Source: Arsenophonus sp052174455 (GTDB lineage Bacteria > Pseudomonadota > Gammaproteobacteria > Enterobacterales > Enterobacteriaceae). Taken from it: a DNA stretch of 64,000 bases. Positions 11,925 to 22,609 of the stretch are shown in pieces. The stretch's first letter is position 1; each line of letters opens with the position of its first letter. The stretch spans positions 186,001-250,000 of the forward strand of contig JBQMRP010000004.1 in NCBI GenBank assembly GCA_052174455.1, written 5' to 3'. Below the pieces are notes generated by a model that ran no database searches, had not been told where the DNA came from, and was given only the letters and a program-made list of their open reading frames with translations. A program made the translations under genes and the position numbers.

Positions 11925-13331
11925 TGATTTATTAGTAAATTTAGTGTATAAGGGCCCGGTTAAGTTAACATTCTATTCTAATGCTTTTTGAATCCATTCT
12001 TCATTATTAAATGAAATCTTATTTACCATCAATGTCAAACAGGTAAATCCTTTTAGCCGGTCCAAGTTATTTTGAGTAGATTGTAGCAGATTTAATACCT
12101 TTTAAAAGGTTGTTTTCTTGAATCACAGTGCTTCCTGCGTCAGGTTCATAGCCTTATTTTTGCAAAATCCGATTTTTATTAAATTAGTTATTCTTATTTG
12201 ACCCTTAACTTGGCTGATAGGAAAGTGTAGTATGCCAGTAGTTCTTCTCGATCTTTTTCTAGTTTCTTCATCACTGGCAAGATAGGCTAAAAACCTTGCC
12301 AAGAAAATATTAAGAGGACTTTGTTATTGGGTCCAAGGCTCTCTACTACCAAAGCTCCAACAACACACACTTAACCTTAGGTGTTGAATGCCTTTTGGAA
12401 GTGAAACCAACTAACATTAGTTATTTTATGTACTTAACAGCATTTGTACTGAATGTTCCGGAAATTATCTTTGCCATTGCATTCCAAAATCAAAGGTATC
12501 GGATTCCGTAGAAAGCTCTGGTAAATATGATTAAGCTATCTACTCGTTTAGGGGTATTAGAAATTAAACTCAGTTTAATTATGACCCTCTATAAACATGT
12601 TCAAATGCAATAAACTCCTTACATCACTCCATACGCAGTGATGTTAATAATGAGCAGTAGGTAAAGGCGATCAGTTTGCCTGACAGGATAGTTATGCCAT
12701 CATCGACCCATAAATAAACATAACGCGTACCCTTAAAACATGCTGGCACCATTGCCTACACTCTTCAAGCCATTAATATTTTAATCTTCTGATGGAACTT
12801 AACAAGATATATTTATTTGCTTTTAATTGAGAAGGGGCTCAGGGAGCCGTAAAAATCACCGGTGGAAATGTCTAACAGTTACCAACCATAGTAGCAACTC
12901 CTCGACATTTTTATACACTTCAGATAAAGCAGCAACAATTAGCTCTTGAAGTGTATTCTATTTCCGATAAGATCCATGGATCTTAGATATTTTAATCTCA
13001 ACATCACAAATATAAATTTATATGGTTCTTATAGTAAATAAGCATCACAGTCTTGGCATGACCAAGCATCAATAAAAGACATGTTAAATTATAATGTTAC
13101 ATATAGATTCGAGCGCTGTCTTAACAGCGGATGCCTATCAGCATCCCTGCCACCGCTAAGGATGCATTCATGCGTGGATCACAGGTAATATCTAGTTTTG
13201 CGGATACTTGTAATGTAGAATTTTATGGTATATCATATCTTTGATGTTGAAACCATTTATGAAATCAATCAACAAGATATACTAGCATTTTCAAAAACTC
13301 ATGACTCAGAAATGAAGGGTAACTCATATCG
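11925..13331 (-). mobile_element. IS256-family element relic (R2)
   Basis: Full-length decayed copy whose right end (TTATTAGTAAATTTAGTGTATA) abuts the gene fragment at 11809. It aligns with R1, R4 and R5 over the whole 1.4 kb. The transposase strand is minus and there is no open frame. Confidence 0.75.
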
Positions 13332-13494
13332 ATATGTTTGGCTTCACAATTATGTATACTCTAATCAGAGATAGATAATGTAATTACATTACAACCCATA
13401 AAGGTTGATTCGAATTTAAATCTGAATCATTTAAAAAAAACCATATTATCTCCTGGAGATAACAGTTAATATCTTATTTTAATAATCAAAGTGT

Positions 13495-14929
13495 TTTCGA
13501 TTTATTATAAAAATTTTTTAGATTTTCAGAAGAAAAGAATATCGTCTAATTTATCTACTATTAACAAACCCTCCCTCTAACTACTACTTCTCTAACATTT
13601 TTAACTATTTTAACAGATATTTTACCGATAATATCACTATTATGGTGACCGATAAATGTTTAAATGTTAAGATAAATAATAATCTCAATACAATTAAAAA
13701 ATATTTCTCGCAAATTTCTTTATTGAAAGAAACGCTGGTAATACATTGTTCCAATAAATTACGACAAGAATTATTCATTATGAAATACATCAAAAAATTG
13801 ATTGATCGATTCCTGGCTCTATCTGACATTCAATTACAATTGTACTGCTTCCATTGAGATTATAATAAAAGTATCGTTTCCGATAATTTTGAAGAATAGT
13901 TTATTAATAATTTTAGGAATAAGATGATTGACTTTATCAGATATAATAGATGACACTGCCTTATAGTTCAGGAATAGATTAATTTCTTTTAAACCAACAA
14001 CGGAAAAAAGAGAGTAGATAAAGATCATTACAGATTTTTGATAACTTAAACGAATAAGCGTTTTAACTCCGCTTACATCGAAATATACTAACCATAATTG
14101 TAAATTGCTTCAACTAAATCTTTACCAAATATAGAAAAATTCCATTACTTCAGTTAATTTTTACCACTAATTCTTGATAACTGGTAGCAACATTAATTCT
14201 GGGTGGTGGGAGTTTTCCCCCATATTAGGGCTACAGCAAGATTAACTACTAATAATAATTTATTATCACGGTGTAAATTTTTATTTCTTCTTTTAATAAA
14301 GTGACAAATAAATGAAATTCTTGTGTTCCTAGCAAAGGAACTGCACTTTACAAGTGGATGTGATCCATTTAAAAAAATATTTAATTAGTTGGCTTTTATT
14401 CAAAATCCCTCTTCGAAGAAGAGGGATTAATTTAATTAGGTTAGCGATAGAGTTATAAACCGCAATTAGAAAGCCAGTAAGCTAGTCAATCATTACTTGA
14501 TTGATTTTTATTTAAATCATGATTGAGATATAAATATTGATATTTACTTTTTATACCCATTGATTCAAAATCAATGTAACTAGGACTTAATTAGCATTCA
14601 TGATTCAAAGATCTGTACATGTCTTTTCTATTGAAAGACATGAATTGGAAATTGATCTATGCATTTGCCTTTTATTTAAAATTTTGTTACAGGCATTAAT
14701 AATTGCATCTGTTTGTTTTTAAGGAATAATTTTAATTATTTATTTGTCATTGCTTCTGATTTTTTAGCATCACTATTCCACAAATAAATTTTATGTACAT
14801 GATTATTAGATTAGTTACTAGTAGAAAATTATTGATCATATCAAAAGTATGAATATCATAGTAGGCTTTAATAGATATATCTCGTTAAATAACAGGTCTT
14901 TTTTTTCAGAAAAAATAATTTTTAGACAT
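13495..14929 (-). pseudogene. aspA: Aspartate ammonia-lyase pseudogene
   Basis: Decayed but nearly full-length aspartase (L-aspartate to fumarate plus ammonia). Across several frameshifts and stops the minus strand follows E. coli AspA from its first codons (MSKNYFF at 14929) to its last segment. Readable blocks include SEAMTNK, DAIINACNKILN, KYQYL-LNHD, LTGFLIAVYNS, TQEFHLFVTLLKEEI, FKIIGNDTFI, RNLLEQCITSVSFNKEICE and DIIGKISV. Two short open frames at 13605-13829 and 13834-14028 are pieces of it. In E. coli aspA is divergent from fxsA, upstream of groES; the same layout is seen here. Confidence 0.85.
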
Positions 14930-15308
14930 ACAAGCCTTCTTAAAATTAAATAGAAATTTACTAACTAAATATGTGTAATGTACCTAGTACAAATATATTA
15001 ATTTTAATATATAATTTAAAATTAATAACTAAGATTTTAATTAAAAAAGTGATATATATTTAAAATACTAGTATTGTCATAAACATGGAGTACTATATTT
15101 AAATCTTAGTAATTAAGCATTAATTATATGATAAATTCACATAGTTCATTAAAAACATTAAATTTTTATCATTTATAATGTATGATAAATATGTATCATA
15201 TAGATATTATTATTTTATAAATCAAATATTGTAATATTCATTTTTAAAATAATTTATCTCGCTGAATTAATGAGTTATCGTTTTATTAGCAAATATTAGA
15301 AAAATTGT

Positions 15309-15632
15309 ATGCGTTCGTTTCCATTCATACTTTTATTCCTGTTATTTTATATCGAAGCAGTTATTTTTGTTAGAGTTTCTGAGAGGAGAAGTGCATTAAC
15401 TACTCTAATATTGGTCGTTTTAACTTTATACCTTGAAACTCCTTTAGTAAAAAATAAATTAAGTTATTAACTTATTGTTAATACGTAAAAATTAGATAAA
15501 TGAGGAAAAATCTGGTCCAGGAAATGATTAAGAATGTAACTTAAGTAATTGCTGATATTTTATTAATCTTCCCGGTTTTTACTGATTTTTTAGGTTTTTT
15601 ATTACTATTTTCTCCAATCAAAAGAAATAATA
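15309..15632 (+). pseudogene. fxsA: FxsA membrane-protein pseudogene
   Basis: The start MRSFPFILLFLLFYIEAVIF matches the first membrane helix of FxsA, a small inner-membrane protein. The frame continues through LVVLTLYLETPLVKN and stops early. After a frameshift, EMIKNVT, a stop, then VIADILLIFPVFTDFLGFLL align with the central FxsA helices. The C-terminus is lost. Its place between aspA and groES agrees with the conserved enterobacterial order. Confidence 0.75.
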
Positions 15633-15901
15633 GTCATGAAGCTTATTCTACATATTTATTTTTGTTCTAGCAGGTAGTGTAGTGCCCGATTGTAACCCAC
15701 GATAACAATAATTTTAATCGTTCTTTAACATGGAACTCATTATGAATGAGAAGAATTCGAATTTGATAGAAAATCTGATTTTTTTATCAATCTTCATTTA
15801 AAGAAGAAGAAAAATTTTATAAAAGAAAATCATGATAATAAAAGATACTAACAATTTCGTTCTCATAGTAGAAAGAAAAATGAAAATTTTTTTTGATACC
15901 C

Positions 15902-15930
15902 CTTGAACTAATTTTAATTGACCCCATTTA
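15902..15930 (+). promoter_or_regulatory. Sigma-32 heat-shock promoter of groES-groEL
   Basis: CTTGAA (15902-15907) and CCCCATTTA (15922-15930) are separated by 14 bases, matching the sigma-32 consensus (CTTGAA, 13-15 bases, CCCCATnT). Transcription would begin near 15937, about 80 bases before groES. It stands out as intact in otherwise decayed DNA. Confidence 0.85.
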
Positions 15931-16016
15931 TTCTTAAATAAGATACTGGTTTAATAAACCATATTAGTATCATTCTTATTTACTTTATATGAATTTTATT
16001 TATAGGAGATCTATTA

Positions 16017-16310
16017 ATGAAAATTCGTCCATTGCATGATCGAGTTATCATCAAGCGCGAAGAAGCTGAAGCTAAATCTGCTGGTGGCATTGTTCTGACG
16101 GGCTCTGCTGCTAGTAAATCAACTCGAGGAAAAGTATTAGCTGTTGGTAACGGTCGTATCTTAGAAAATGGTGAAAATAAACCATTAGATGTAAAAGTTG
16201 GAAATACTGTTATCTTTAACGACAGCTACAGTGTGAAAACAGAAAAGATTGATAACGAAGAAGTATTAATTATGTCAGAAAGCGATATTCTGGCAATCGT
16301 TGAAAAATAA
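16017..16310 (+). CDS. groES: Co-chaperonin GroES
   Basis: The 97-residue lid of the GroEL chamber, working as a heptamer in the cytoplasm. It has the family start MKIRPLHDRVI and the mobile loop near residues 16-33 (EEAEAKSAGGIVLTGSAA), which contacts GroEL, and it ends in SDILAIVEK. The length equals E. coli GroES. AGGAGA (16004-16009) lies seven bases before the ATG. It is first in the groES-groEL operon, 49 bases before groEL, behind the sigma-32 promoter at 15902. High GroE expression is typical of endosymbionts and is thought to buffer destabilised proteins; here that is inference. Confidence 0.97.
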   Translation: MKIRPLHDRVIIKREEAEAKSAGGIVLTGSAASKSTRGKVLAVGNGRILENGENKPLDVKVGNTVIFNDSYSVKTEKIDNEEVLIMSESDILAIVEK

Positions 16311-16359
16311 TTTTTCGCTTAGATTTTCTCAATGAAAGAATTTAAAGGAAAGAAATAAT

Positions 16360-17988
16360 ATGGCAGCTAAAGACGTAAAATTTGGTAGTGATGCACGTAC
16401 TAAAATGCTCCGTGGAGTGAACATTCTTGCTGATGCAGTTAAAGTTACATTAGGTCCGAAAGGCCGGAATGTAGTTCTAGATAAATCTTTTGGCTCACCT
16501 TCCATTACTAAAGATGGTGTATCTGTTGCGCGCGAAATCGAATTAGAAGATAAATTCGAAAATATGGGTGCCCAAATGCTAAAAGAAGTTGCATCTAAAG
16601 CAAATGATGCAGCAGGTGATGGTACAACAACAGCAACAGTACTTGCTCAATCAATTGTTAGTGAAGGTTTAAAAGCAGTTGCTGCTGGCATGAATCCAAT
16701 GGATTTAAAACGCGGTATTGATAAAGCAGTCTCTGCGGCAGTTAAGGAACTAGAAAAATTATCTGAGACTTGTTCTGATAATGAAAAGATTGAACAAGTC
16801 GGTACAATTTCTGCTAACTCGGATAAAACAGTTGGTGAATTAATTGCTAAGGCAATGAAAAAAGTCGGTAAAGAAGGCGTTATTACCGTTGAAGAAGGTT
16901 CAGGTTTAGAAGATGACCTAGACGTTGTTGAAGGAATGCAGTTTGATCGCGGTTATTTATCTCCTTACTTTATCAATAAACCTGATACTGGTTCTGCTGA
17001 ATTAGAAAACCCCTATATCCTTTTAGTAGATAAGAAAATTTCTAATATTCGTGAATTATTACCTTTGTTAGAAAGTGTAGCTAAAGCAGGTAAACCGTTG
17101 TTGATTATTGCTGAAGATGTTGAAGGCGAAGCACTAGCAACATTAGTAGTCAATAATTTACGTGGTATCGTAAAAGTTGCTGCAGTAAAAGCACCAGGTT
17201 TTGGTGACCGTCGTAAAGCGATGTTACAGGATATTGCTATTCTAACTAATGGCACTGTCATCTCTGAAGAAATTGGTATGGAGTTGGAGAAAGCAACGAT
17301 AGAAAATTTAGGTCAAGCAAAGCGAATCGTCATCAACAAAGATATCACTACAATTATTAACGGTATCGGTGTAAAAGAGGCAATTAAAGGTCGCATCGAA
17401 CAAATTAAGCAACAACGCGATGAAGCAACCTCAGATTATGATCGTGAAAAATTGCAAGAGCGTATTGCTAAGTTGGCAGGCGGTGTTGCGGTGATTAAAG
17501 TTGGTGCTGCGACCGAAGTTGAAATGAAAGAGAAACGTACTCGTGTCGATGATGCGTTGCATGCAACTCGTGCAGCCGTAGAGGAAGGTATTGTTGCTGG
17601 TGGCGGTATTGCCCTGGTTCGTGTTGCATCTGCCTTAGATAAGTTGAAAGGTGAAAATGAAGATCAAACTGTTGGCATTCGCATCGCACTACGTGCGATG
17701 GAATCACCAATGCGTCAAATCGTTGAAAATGCAGGTGAAGAATCTGCTGTAGTTGTTAATAATGTTAAGCAAGGTAAAGACAACTATGGTTACAACGCTT
17801 TAACTGAAGAGTATGGCGACATGCTTGAAATGGGCATTTTAGATCCAACTAAGGTTACTCGTTCTGCTTTACAATTTGCTGCTTCAATCGCCGGCCTTAT
17901 GATCACAACTGAAGCTATGGTAACTGATTTACCAAAAGAAGATAAACCTGATTTAAGTGCTGCTGGTGGTATGGGTGGTATGATGTAA
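16360..17988 (+). CDS. groEL: Chaperonin GroEL
   Basis: 542-residue subunit of the double-ring ATP-dependent chaperonin. The equatorial ATP site shows LGPKGRNVVLDK (about residues 31-42) and DGTTTATVLAQ with the catalytic Asp near 87. The apical domain (about 190-375) is complete. The C-terminal equatorial half includes VVAGGG and ILDPTKVTRSALQ, and the protein ends in a short GGMGGMM tail, as in enteric GroEL (548 in E. coli). AAAGGAAAG precedes the ATG at 16360. It is cotranscribed with groES and followed by a hairpin terminator at 18023. It is visibly richer in G+C than its surroundings, as expected for a highly expressed, conserved gene. Confidence 0.98.
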   Translation: MAAKDVKFGSDARTKMLRGVNILADAVKVTLGPKGRNVVLDKSFGSPSITKDGVSVAREIELEDKFENMGAQMLKEVASKANDAAGDGTTTATVLAQSIVSEGLKAVAAGMNPMDLKRGIDKAVSAAVKELEKLSETCSDNEKIEQVGTISANSDKTVGELIAKAMKKVGKEGVITVEEGSGLEDDLDVVEGMQFDRGYLSPYFINKPDTGSAELENPYILLVDKKISNIRELLPLLESVAKAGKPLLIIAEDVEGEALATLVVNNLRGIVKVAAVKAPGFGDRRKAMLQDIAILTNGTVISEEIGMELEKATIENLGQAKRIVINKDITTIINGIGVKEAIKGRIEQIKQQRDEATSDYDREKLQERIAKLAGGVAVIKVGAATEVEMKEKRTRVDDALHATRAAVEEGIVAGGGIALVRVASALDKLKGENEDQTVGIRIALRAMESPMRQIVENAGEESAVVVNNVKQGKDNYGYNALTEEYGDMLEMGILDPTKVTRSALQFAASIAGLMITTEAMVTDLPKEDKPDLSAAGGMGGMM

Positions 17989-18022
17989 TGGATTAAAATC
18001 CTAACATTTTCTCCTTATCACG

Positions 18023-18060
18023 AAAACCCTGAGTTTAATTTTTGACTCGGGGTTTTTATT
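18023..18060 (+). terminator. groES-groEL terminator
   Basis: AAAACCCTGAGT (18023-18034) pairs with ACTCGGGGTTTT (18045-18056), with one G-U pair, and a T-rich tail follows. It lies 35 bases after the groEL stop. Confidence 0.85.
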
Positions 18061-18361
18061 ATCAGATTTTTATCTGTTTAGTATCTAATTTATTGAAGTT
18101 TTGCTATTATCTGATTACTGGTTTTAAGTCTAAATTTTAACATAAAATAATTTAATTTTTCTATAAAAATTTAACCGAACCTATGTTTACTAGAACAGGA
18201 TTAAATATTTTTAAAAAACCAGTATAGAACATTTATGGCCAAACTATTTAGTAGTATATCATACTGATATCGATATTAATCTTAATTAAGCAAAAATTCG
18301 ATAATGTAAGATCGAGAACGCATTAATATTAATATATAGATAAAATAAATAAGAATAACAT
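18061..18361. other. Gene-free stretch after groEL
   Basis: About 300 A+T-rich bases with no recognisable remains. It lies between the groEL terminator and the yjeI pseudogene. Confidence 0.35.
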
Positions 18362-18676
18362 ATGAATTAAAATATTACTTTGTGCCACACTGATCATCTT
18401 AGCTTTCTGTTCAATAACCAATAAAATTACTAATTCGGGCGAAAAAAAATCGTTTTATTAATGTCTAGCATAGAAGTAAATATCAGGATCAGGACTAGTT
18501 ACCAACACATAAAGTAATTAGCTAATTAACATAAATAATGAATCTAGTTCACTACGTATTGCATCAAATAATTTACGTAAAAGCCTCCAGAGATGGAAGG
18601 AGATGTTATATATAGCACCAATAAACCAGAGGGAAACGTTACTATTGAGCTTTATTCCTGCTAACAGTAAAATAAC
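18362..18676 (+). pseudogene. yjeI: YjeI-like lipoprotein pseudogene
   Basis: A start codon followed by a shifted frame gives ILLCATLIILAFCS, a signal peptide with a lipobox-like LAFC. Further on, across frameshifts, come SSSLRIASNNLR, GNVIYSTN and FIPANSKI. These fit the order of E. coli YjeI (AANDLRN, GNVIYG, FVPTDSQI). yjeI lies between groEL and epmB in E. coli, the same place as here. The match is by eye and the sequence is short, so confidence is moderate. Confidence 0.5.
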
Positions 18677-18741
18677 TTAGAGAAGTTTATAAATGTCCAT
18701 ATTTATATTAAGTATAATTCTAAATCATATAGGTTAAGTTA

Positions 18742-19764
18742 TTATTTCAATTGCAAATCAATCGGTATTTTACTCAGTTTTCCTACTATTTCTCTAGTTA
18801 ATCTCGGTACTAAATACCCTGAGATACTGGTAAGAAGTTCTTTCATTATAATGCACGCCTCTTCATCTGTTACCATAAAATGGGCGGCACCCTGAACCTT
18901 ATCTAATAAATGTAAATAATAAGGTAGTATTCCATTTTCAAAAAGTTTATTACTTAATTTAGCTAAACAGTTAGCATTATCATTAATATTACGCAAAAGT
19001 ACACTTTGGTTTAATAAGGTAACACTTACCTGTTTTAATTGTTCCATTGCACGACTAAACTCGTTATCAATTTCATTTGGATGATTGATATGAGTTACCA
19101 TAATAATCTGTAATCGAGAAATATTGAAGCGTTGGCAAAGTGTTGAGGTAATGCGAGCAGGAATAACCACTGGTAATCGGCTATGGATCCTAAGCCGTTT
19201 TATATGATCGATAGCTTCTAACTGTGACATTAGCCAATCTAACTCATGATCTTTTATCATCAAAGGATCGCCGCCTGAAAAAATAACTTCATCAACTTCA
19301 ATATGCTGTTGAATGTAATTTAACGCAGTCTGCCAGTTTTGTTTGTTACCTTTATTTTTTTCATATGGAAAGTGACGCCGAAAGCAATAGCGACAATTAA
19401 CTGCACAACTGCCCTTCACTAATAGTAGGACTCGATTCTGATATTTATGTAATAGCCCAGGAATTGTGTTATTTTGTTCGTTTAGTGGGTCAGTTGAAAA
19501 TGTTGGTGTAAGATTAAATTCAGATTTTACGGTAATAACTTGCCGTAAAATAGGATCATTGGCATCACCAATACACATTTTTTTAATAAAGGATAGAGGT
19601 ACGCGAAACGGAAATAAAGCACGAGCAGCACTTCCAGCAAACAATTCCGGGTTATTTTGTAGCTCCAGTAATCGTAGCAATTCATTAGGATCAGTAACAG
19701 ATTCTGCAACTTCTTGTAGCCAGACTTCTCTGGTATAGCTTTTTTGAGTTATAATATTAAACAT
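18742..19764 (-). CDS. epmB: EF-P lysine 2,3-aminomutase EpmB
   Basis: Radical-SAM, PLP-dependent enzyme that converts lysine to (R)-beta-lysine, which EpmA then attaches to Lys34 of EF-P. The 340 residues compare with 342 in E. coli. The iron-sulfur motif CxxxCxxC is seen in CAVNCRYCFRRHFPY (about residue 120). VIFSGGDPLM and the region HINHPNEI follow, and HLLDKVQGAAHF lies near the C-terminus. It is divergent from efp with 42 bases between starts, so both promoters overlap, the usual enterobacterial layout. epmA is not in this window, so the pathway is complete only if epmA is elsewhere. Confidence 0.95.
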   Translation of the reverse strand: MFNIITQKSYTREVWLQEVAESVTDPNELLRLLELQNNPELFAGSAARALFPFRVPLSFIKKMCIGDANDPILRQVITVKSEFNLTPTFSTDPLNEQNNTIPGLLHKYQNRVLLLVKGSCAVNCRYCFRRHFPYEKNKGNKQNWQTALNYIQQHIEVDEVIFSGGDPLMIKDHELDWLMSQLEAIDHIKRLRIHSRLPVVIPARITSTLCQRFNISRLQIIMVTHINHPNEIDNEFSRAMEQLKQVSVTLLNQSVLLRNINDNANCLAKLSNKLFENGILPYYLHLLDKVQGAAHFMVTDEEACIIMKELLTSISGYLVPRLTREIVGKLSKIPIDLQLK

Positions 19765-19806
19765 TTTTAACTATACAATTTTTATTAAAAAATTTAGAGA
19801 ATTTCT

Positions 19807-20373
19807 ATGGGTACATATAATACCAATGAATTTCGATCAGGTCTTAAAATCATATTAGATGGCCAGCCTTGTGAAATCCTGGAAAGTGAATTTATTAAAC
19901 CAGGCAAAGGGCAAGCATTTGCTCGCGTACGGATCCGTAATTTAATTTCTAATAAATTGTTAGAAAAAACATTTAAATCAACTGATTATGTTGAAAATGC
20001 TGATGTTATAAATCTAAACTTAATCTATCTATACAGTGATGGAAAATTTTGGCATTTTATGAATAATAAAACCTTTGAGCAAATAGCTGCTGATGAAAAA
20101 GCAGTCAATGATAATGCAAAATGGTTAATTAATCAAGCTGATTGCATTGTTACATTATGGAATGGGCAACCTATCGCCATCGCGTTACCAAATTTTGTTG
20201 AACTAACGGTAGTTTATACCGATCCGGGTTTAAAAGGGAACACCGCAGGTGCTGGTGTAAAATCAGCAACATTAAATACGGGCGCGGTGATAAAAGTTCC
20301 GCTATTCATTCAAATTGGTGAGGTAATTAAAGTTGATACCCGCTCCGGTGAATATGTTTCTAGAATGAAATAA
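19807..20373 (+). CDS. efp: Elongation factor P
   Basis: Translation factor that binds between the P and E sites and relieves ribosomes stalled at polyproline. The 188 residues equal the enteric length. The modified lysine is present: Lys34 in the loop KPGKGQAF (residues 31-38). The N-terminal KOW-like domain and two OB domains run through to the conserved end IKVDTRSGEYVSRMK. AGAGAATTT precedes the ATG. It is divergent from epmB, whose product makes the beta-lysine for Lys34. No defects are seen. Confidence 0.97.
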   Translation: MGTYNTNEFRSGLKIILDGQPCEILESEFIKPGKGQAFARVRIRNLISNKLLEKTFKSTDYVENADVINLNLIYLYSDGKFWHFMNNKTFEQIAADEKAVNDNAKWLINQADCIVTLWNGQPIAIALPNFVELTVVYTDPGLKGNTAGAGVKSATLNTGAVIKVPLFIQIGEVIKVDTRSGEYVSRMK

Positions 20374-20579
20374 TATTTAGCTATTCAATTACTTTTAGTT
20401 GATGGTGCTTATTAATAATAAATAAACTAATAGAAGTTATTTATCCTAAAAAAACCTAAATTTCAAGCTATTTTTAATTCAGGAATATTTTCTATCATTT
20501 TAGTTTATTATGTATCTATTTTTTATTAGTCATTGATGATTTAGGGTTTTAGGTTTTAAATTCTAAAAGATAATATGGT

Positions 20580-20698
20580 TTTAAATAATTCAGACTTAAC
20601 TATGAACTAATTTTCATAAACTGAAATAAAATATGCAATTATACTAATTGAAGCAATTCCTGATTGTACAGACAATATATTGATGCAAAGTCATCTCA
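20580..20698 (-). mobile_element. IS481-family relic, 3' fragment (copy 2)
   Basis: About 120 bases match the 3' end of the IS481 relic at 6880. The minus strand gives TLHQYI, LYNQELLQ and a tail resembling LQFMKN. It is cut off abruptly by the end of IS256 relic R3, so the IS256 probably inserted into it. Confidence 0.5.
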
Positions 20699-22076
20699 AA
20701 GTTATTAGAAAATCTGTTGTATGACAAATTAGGCTATCTTCAGCCTAATACTTCGTGAATCTTATTTTCCATTCTTAAATTAAACCTTATTTATAGAAGG
20801 GTTAAAAGCAGTTTGAATCCCTATTAACCACGGTTTTAACTCTTCTAAAAAAAATAGAAGTAACTTAAATACCATTAAAAGGGTTATTTTATCGAATCAC
20901 AGTTTTCACATGTTAGCTTCGTATTCTCACTATTGCAAAATTCAATTGGATTCGTCGTTTTTATTGACATCACTGCGCTAATGGGACACTATAGAATGTC
21001 AGCCGTTCTTCTCGCTCTTTCTCCAACTTCTTCATTGCTTCAGGATATTCGCTAATAACTTTACTAACAGAAACATCAAATCTTTATCAGCAGCATCTCG
21101 GCTTTCTCCTAACCAAACCTCCAGCAGCTCCATTAACTTTCGGTGTATTCCTTTAGAGAGTAAATCTAGTGCATTAATTATTTTGTGTAGCTAATGGCGT
21201 TGGTCCCAAATACCCTTAAAAATTATTGCCATTGCATTCCAAAACCAAATACCTGATCCTCTAGTACCAAGTCTGAGAGATGCGATTAAGAGCCATGCGC
21301 TAGCGATCATATAGAAGTTTGGAACAATCTACTTTATGACTTCTTATAACCATCTTTAACCGAAAGAGCTCATTAGGTCCATGCACAGTGGCATGGATAA
21401 TGAGCAGCAGGTAAAGGTAATCAGTTTATTTGACAGATATTATCTGGCATCGACCTAGAAATAAAGATAGGCGTATCACTTAAATTACATAGGCACTATT
21501 CATTTACCTATATTCTGCAAACTATTTCTGTTTCAGTCTACTGATAATATGCAGAGAGAAATGTGCTTTTTACCAAAATCGTCTTAGAGCTTCATGAAAT
21601 TACCGTTGGATTTAGCTCATAAGTACAAAGGGATCCTAAAATAATTCTTAAACATTTTTATACGCTTGAAATAAAACAGTAAGGAGCCTGTTAAAAGATA
21701 TTCTGTTGCTGCTACGATTCCATAATCTTCGACACTTTAATCTCAATATTGCTAATAGCAACCTGCATAGGGTTTTCTGTAGTAAATAACCGTTACAGTC
21801 GACGGTATAAAAGGCCGCCTTTGTCAACAAAGCGTATTAGTATGTTATCCAGCATGGCTTTGAGCTCCGTATTAACAGCGGCATTTATTAGTTACCTGGA
21901 ACTCAGCATTATAATGAGTTCATATAATGGACTAGAAGTAATATTTGATTTTATAGATTACCTATAAAGTAACTTTTATGGAATATTTTCTATTCTTGAA
22001 ATGATTCATGAAATTAATTAACAGGATACACCCCCGGAATCTCTGAAACTCCATATAGCAGAAACAAGCATAACCT
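20699..22076 (-). mobile_element. IS256-family element relic (R3)
   Basis: Full-length decayed copy running from AGTTATTAGAAAATC (20699) to the left-end remnant near 22076. The transposase is on the minus strand; open frames of 60-72 codons inside it are chance. It is flanked by an IS481 fragment on one side and an IS1595 fragment on the other, a nested or serial insertion site. Confidence 0.75.
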
Positions 22077-22084
22077 ATCCAATA

Positions 22085-22545
22085 TAGGAAAAGTAGAAAA
22101 TGTGAGAGAGAAGGAGATAAAAGGAAATAAAGAATCCTGATCTTTAATCACCAGAGATTAAAATGTTCATGTAAGGGATAAGATTCTTGAAGAGTTTAAT
22201 GTAGAGTGCATTAACTCCTGTTTTAGTTAATATCAATAAAAAATCCATCCTTCCCTCTTGTATAAAGCTAAATAGCACCAAACTTTTGCTAGTAAACATG
22301 AAATTAGTTATCATTGCTTAATAATCTTAGATAACCAGAGAGTTATTGGGAAAAAATTCCAGATTTAAAATATGAGCAGTTATATCAGCCCATTAAAAAA
22401 ATGGCTAAATAGCTTCTAGGTGTAGGGTCGTTTTATTTATCAAAATACTAACCTAAAGAAGATTGGTTGAAATTAAAACAATTAAAACATAGCGTATTTA
22501 GAAAATGCTCTACAAGAAAAGCAACAACCTTTGCCAACATAAGCT
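22085..22545 (+). mobile_element. IS1595-family relic, 5'-truncated (copy 2)
   Basis: It matches the reverse complement of the repeat at 10645. The C-terminal half of the ISXO2-like transposase is traceable, including the segment YISPLKKWLNSF and the end ALQEKQQPLPT at about 22500-22540. Its 5' part is missing next to IS256 relic R3. Confidence 0.6.
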
Positions 22546-22609
22546 AATTTCTTTAGTAAAGAATCTAAATAGCTCAGAACAAGTCTTACAGAAAAACGTA
22601 AAATCGACA

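Noticed and set aside
13605..14028. Two small minus-strand ORFs and an opposite 71-codon ORF that might be new small genes.
   Set aside because: The minus-strand ORFs translate to consecutive pieces of AspA; the plus-strand ORF is their shadow.
14320..14645. A cluster of short hairpins (14404-14428, 14486-14504, 14559-14578, 14618-14642) that looked like a structured RNA.
   Set aside because: The minus strand through this stretch follows the aspA coding sequence, so the hairpins lie inside a pseudogene and are most likely chance.
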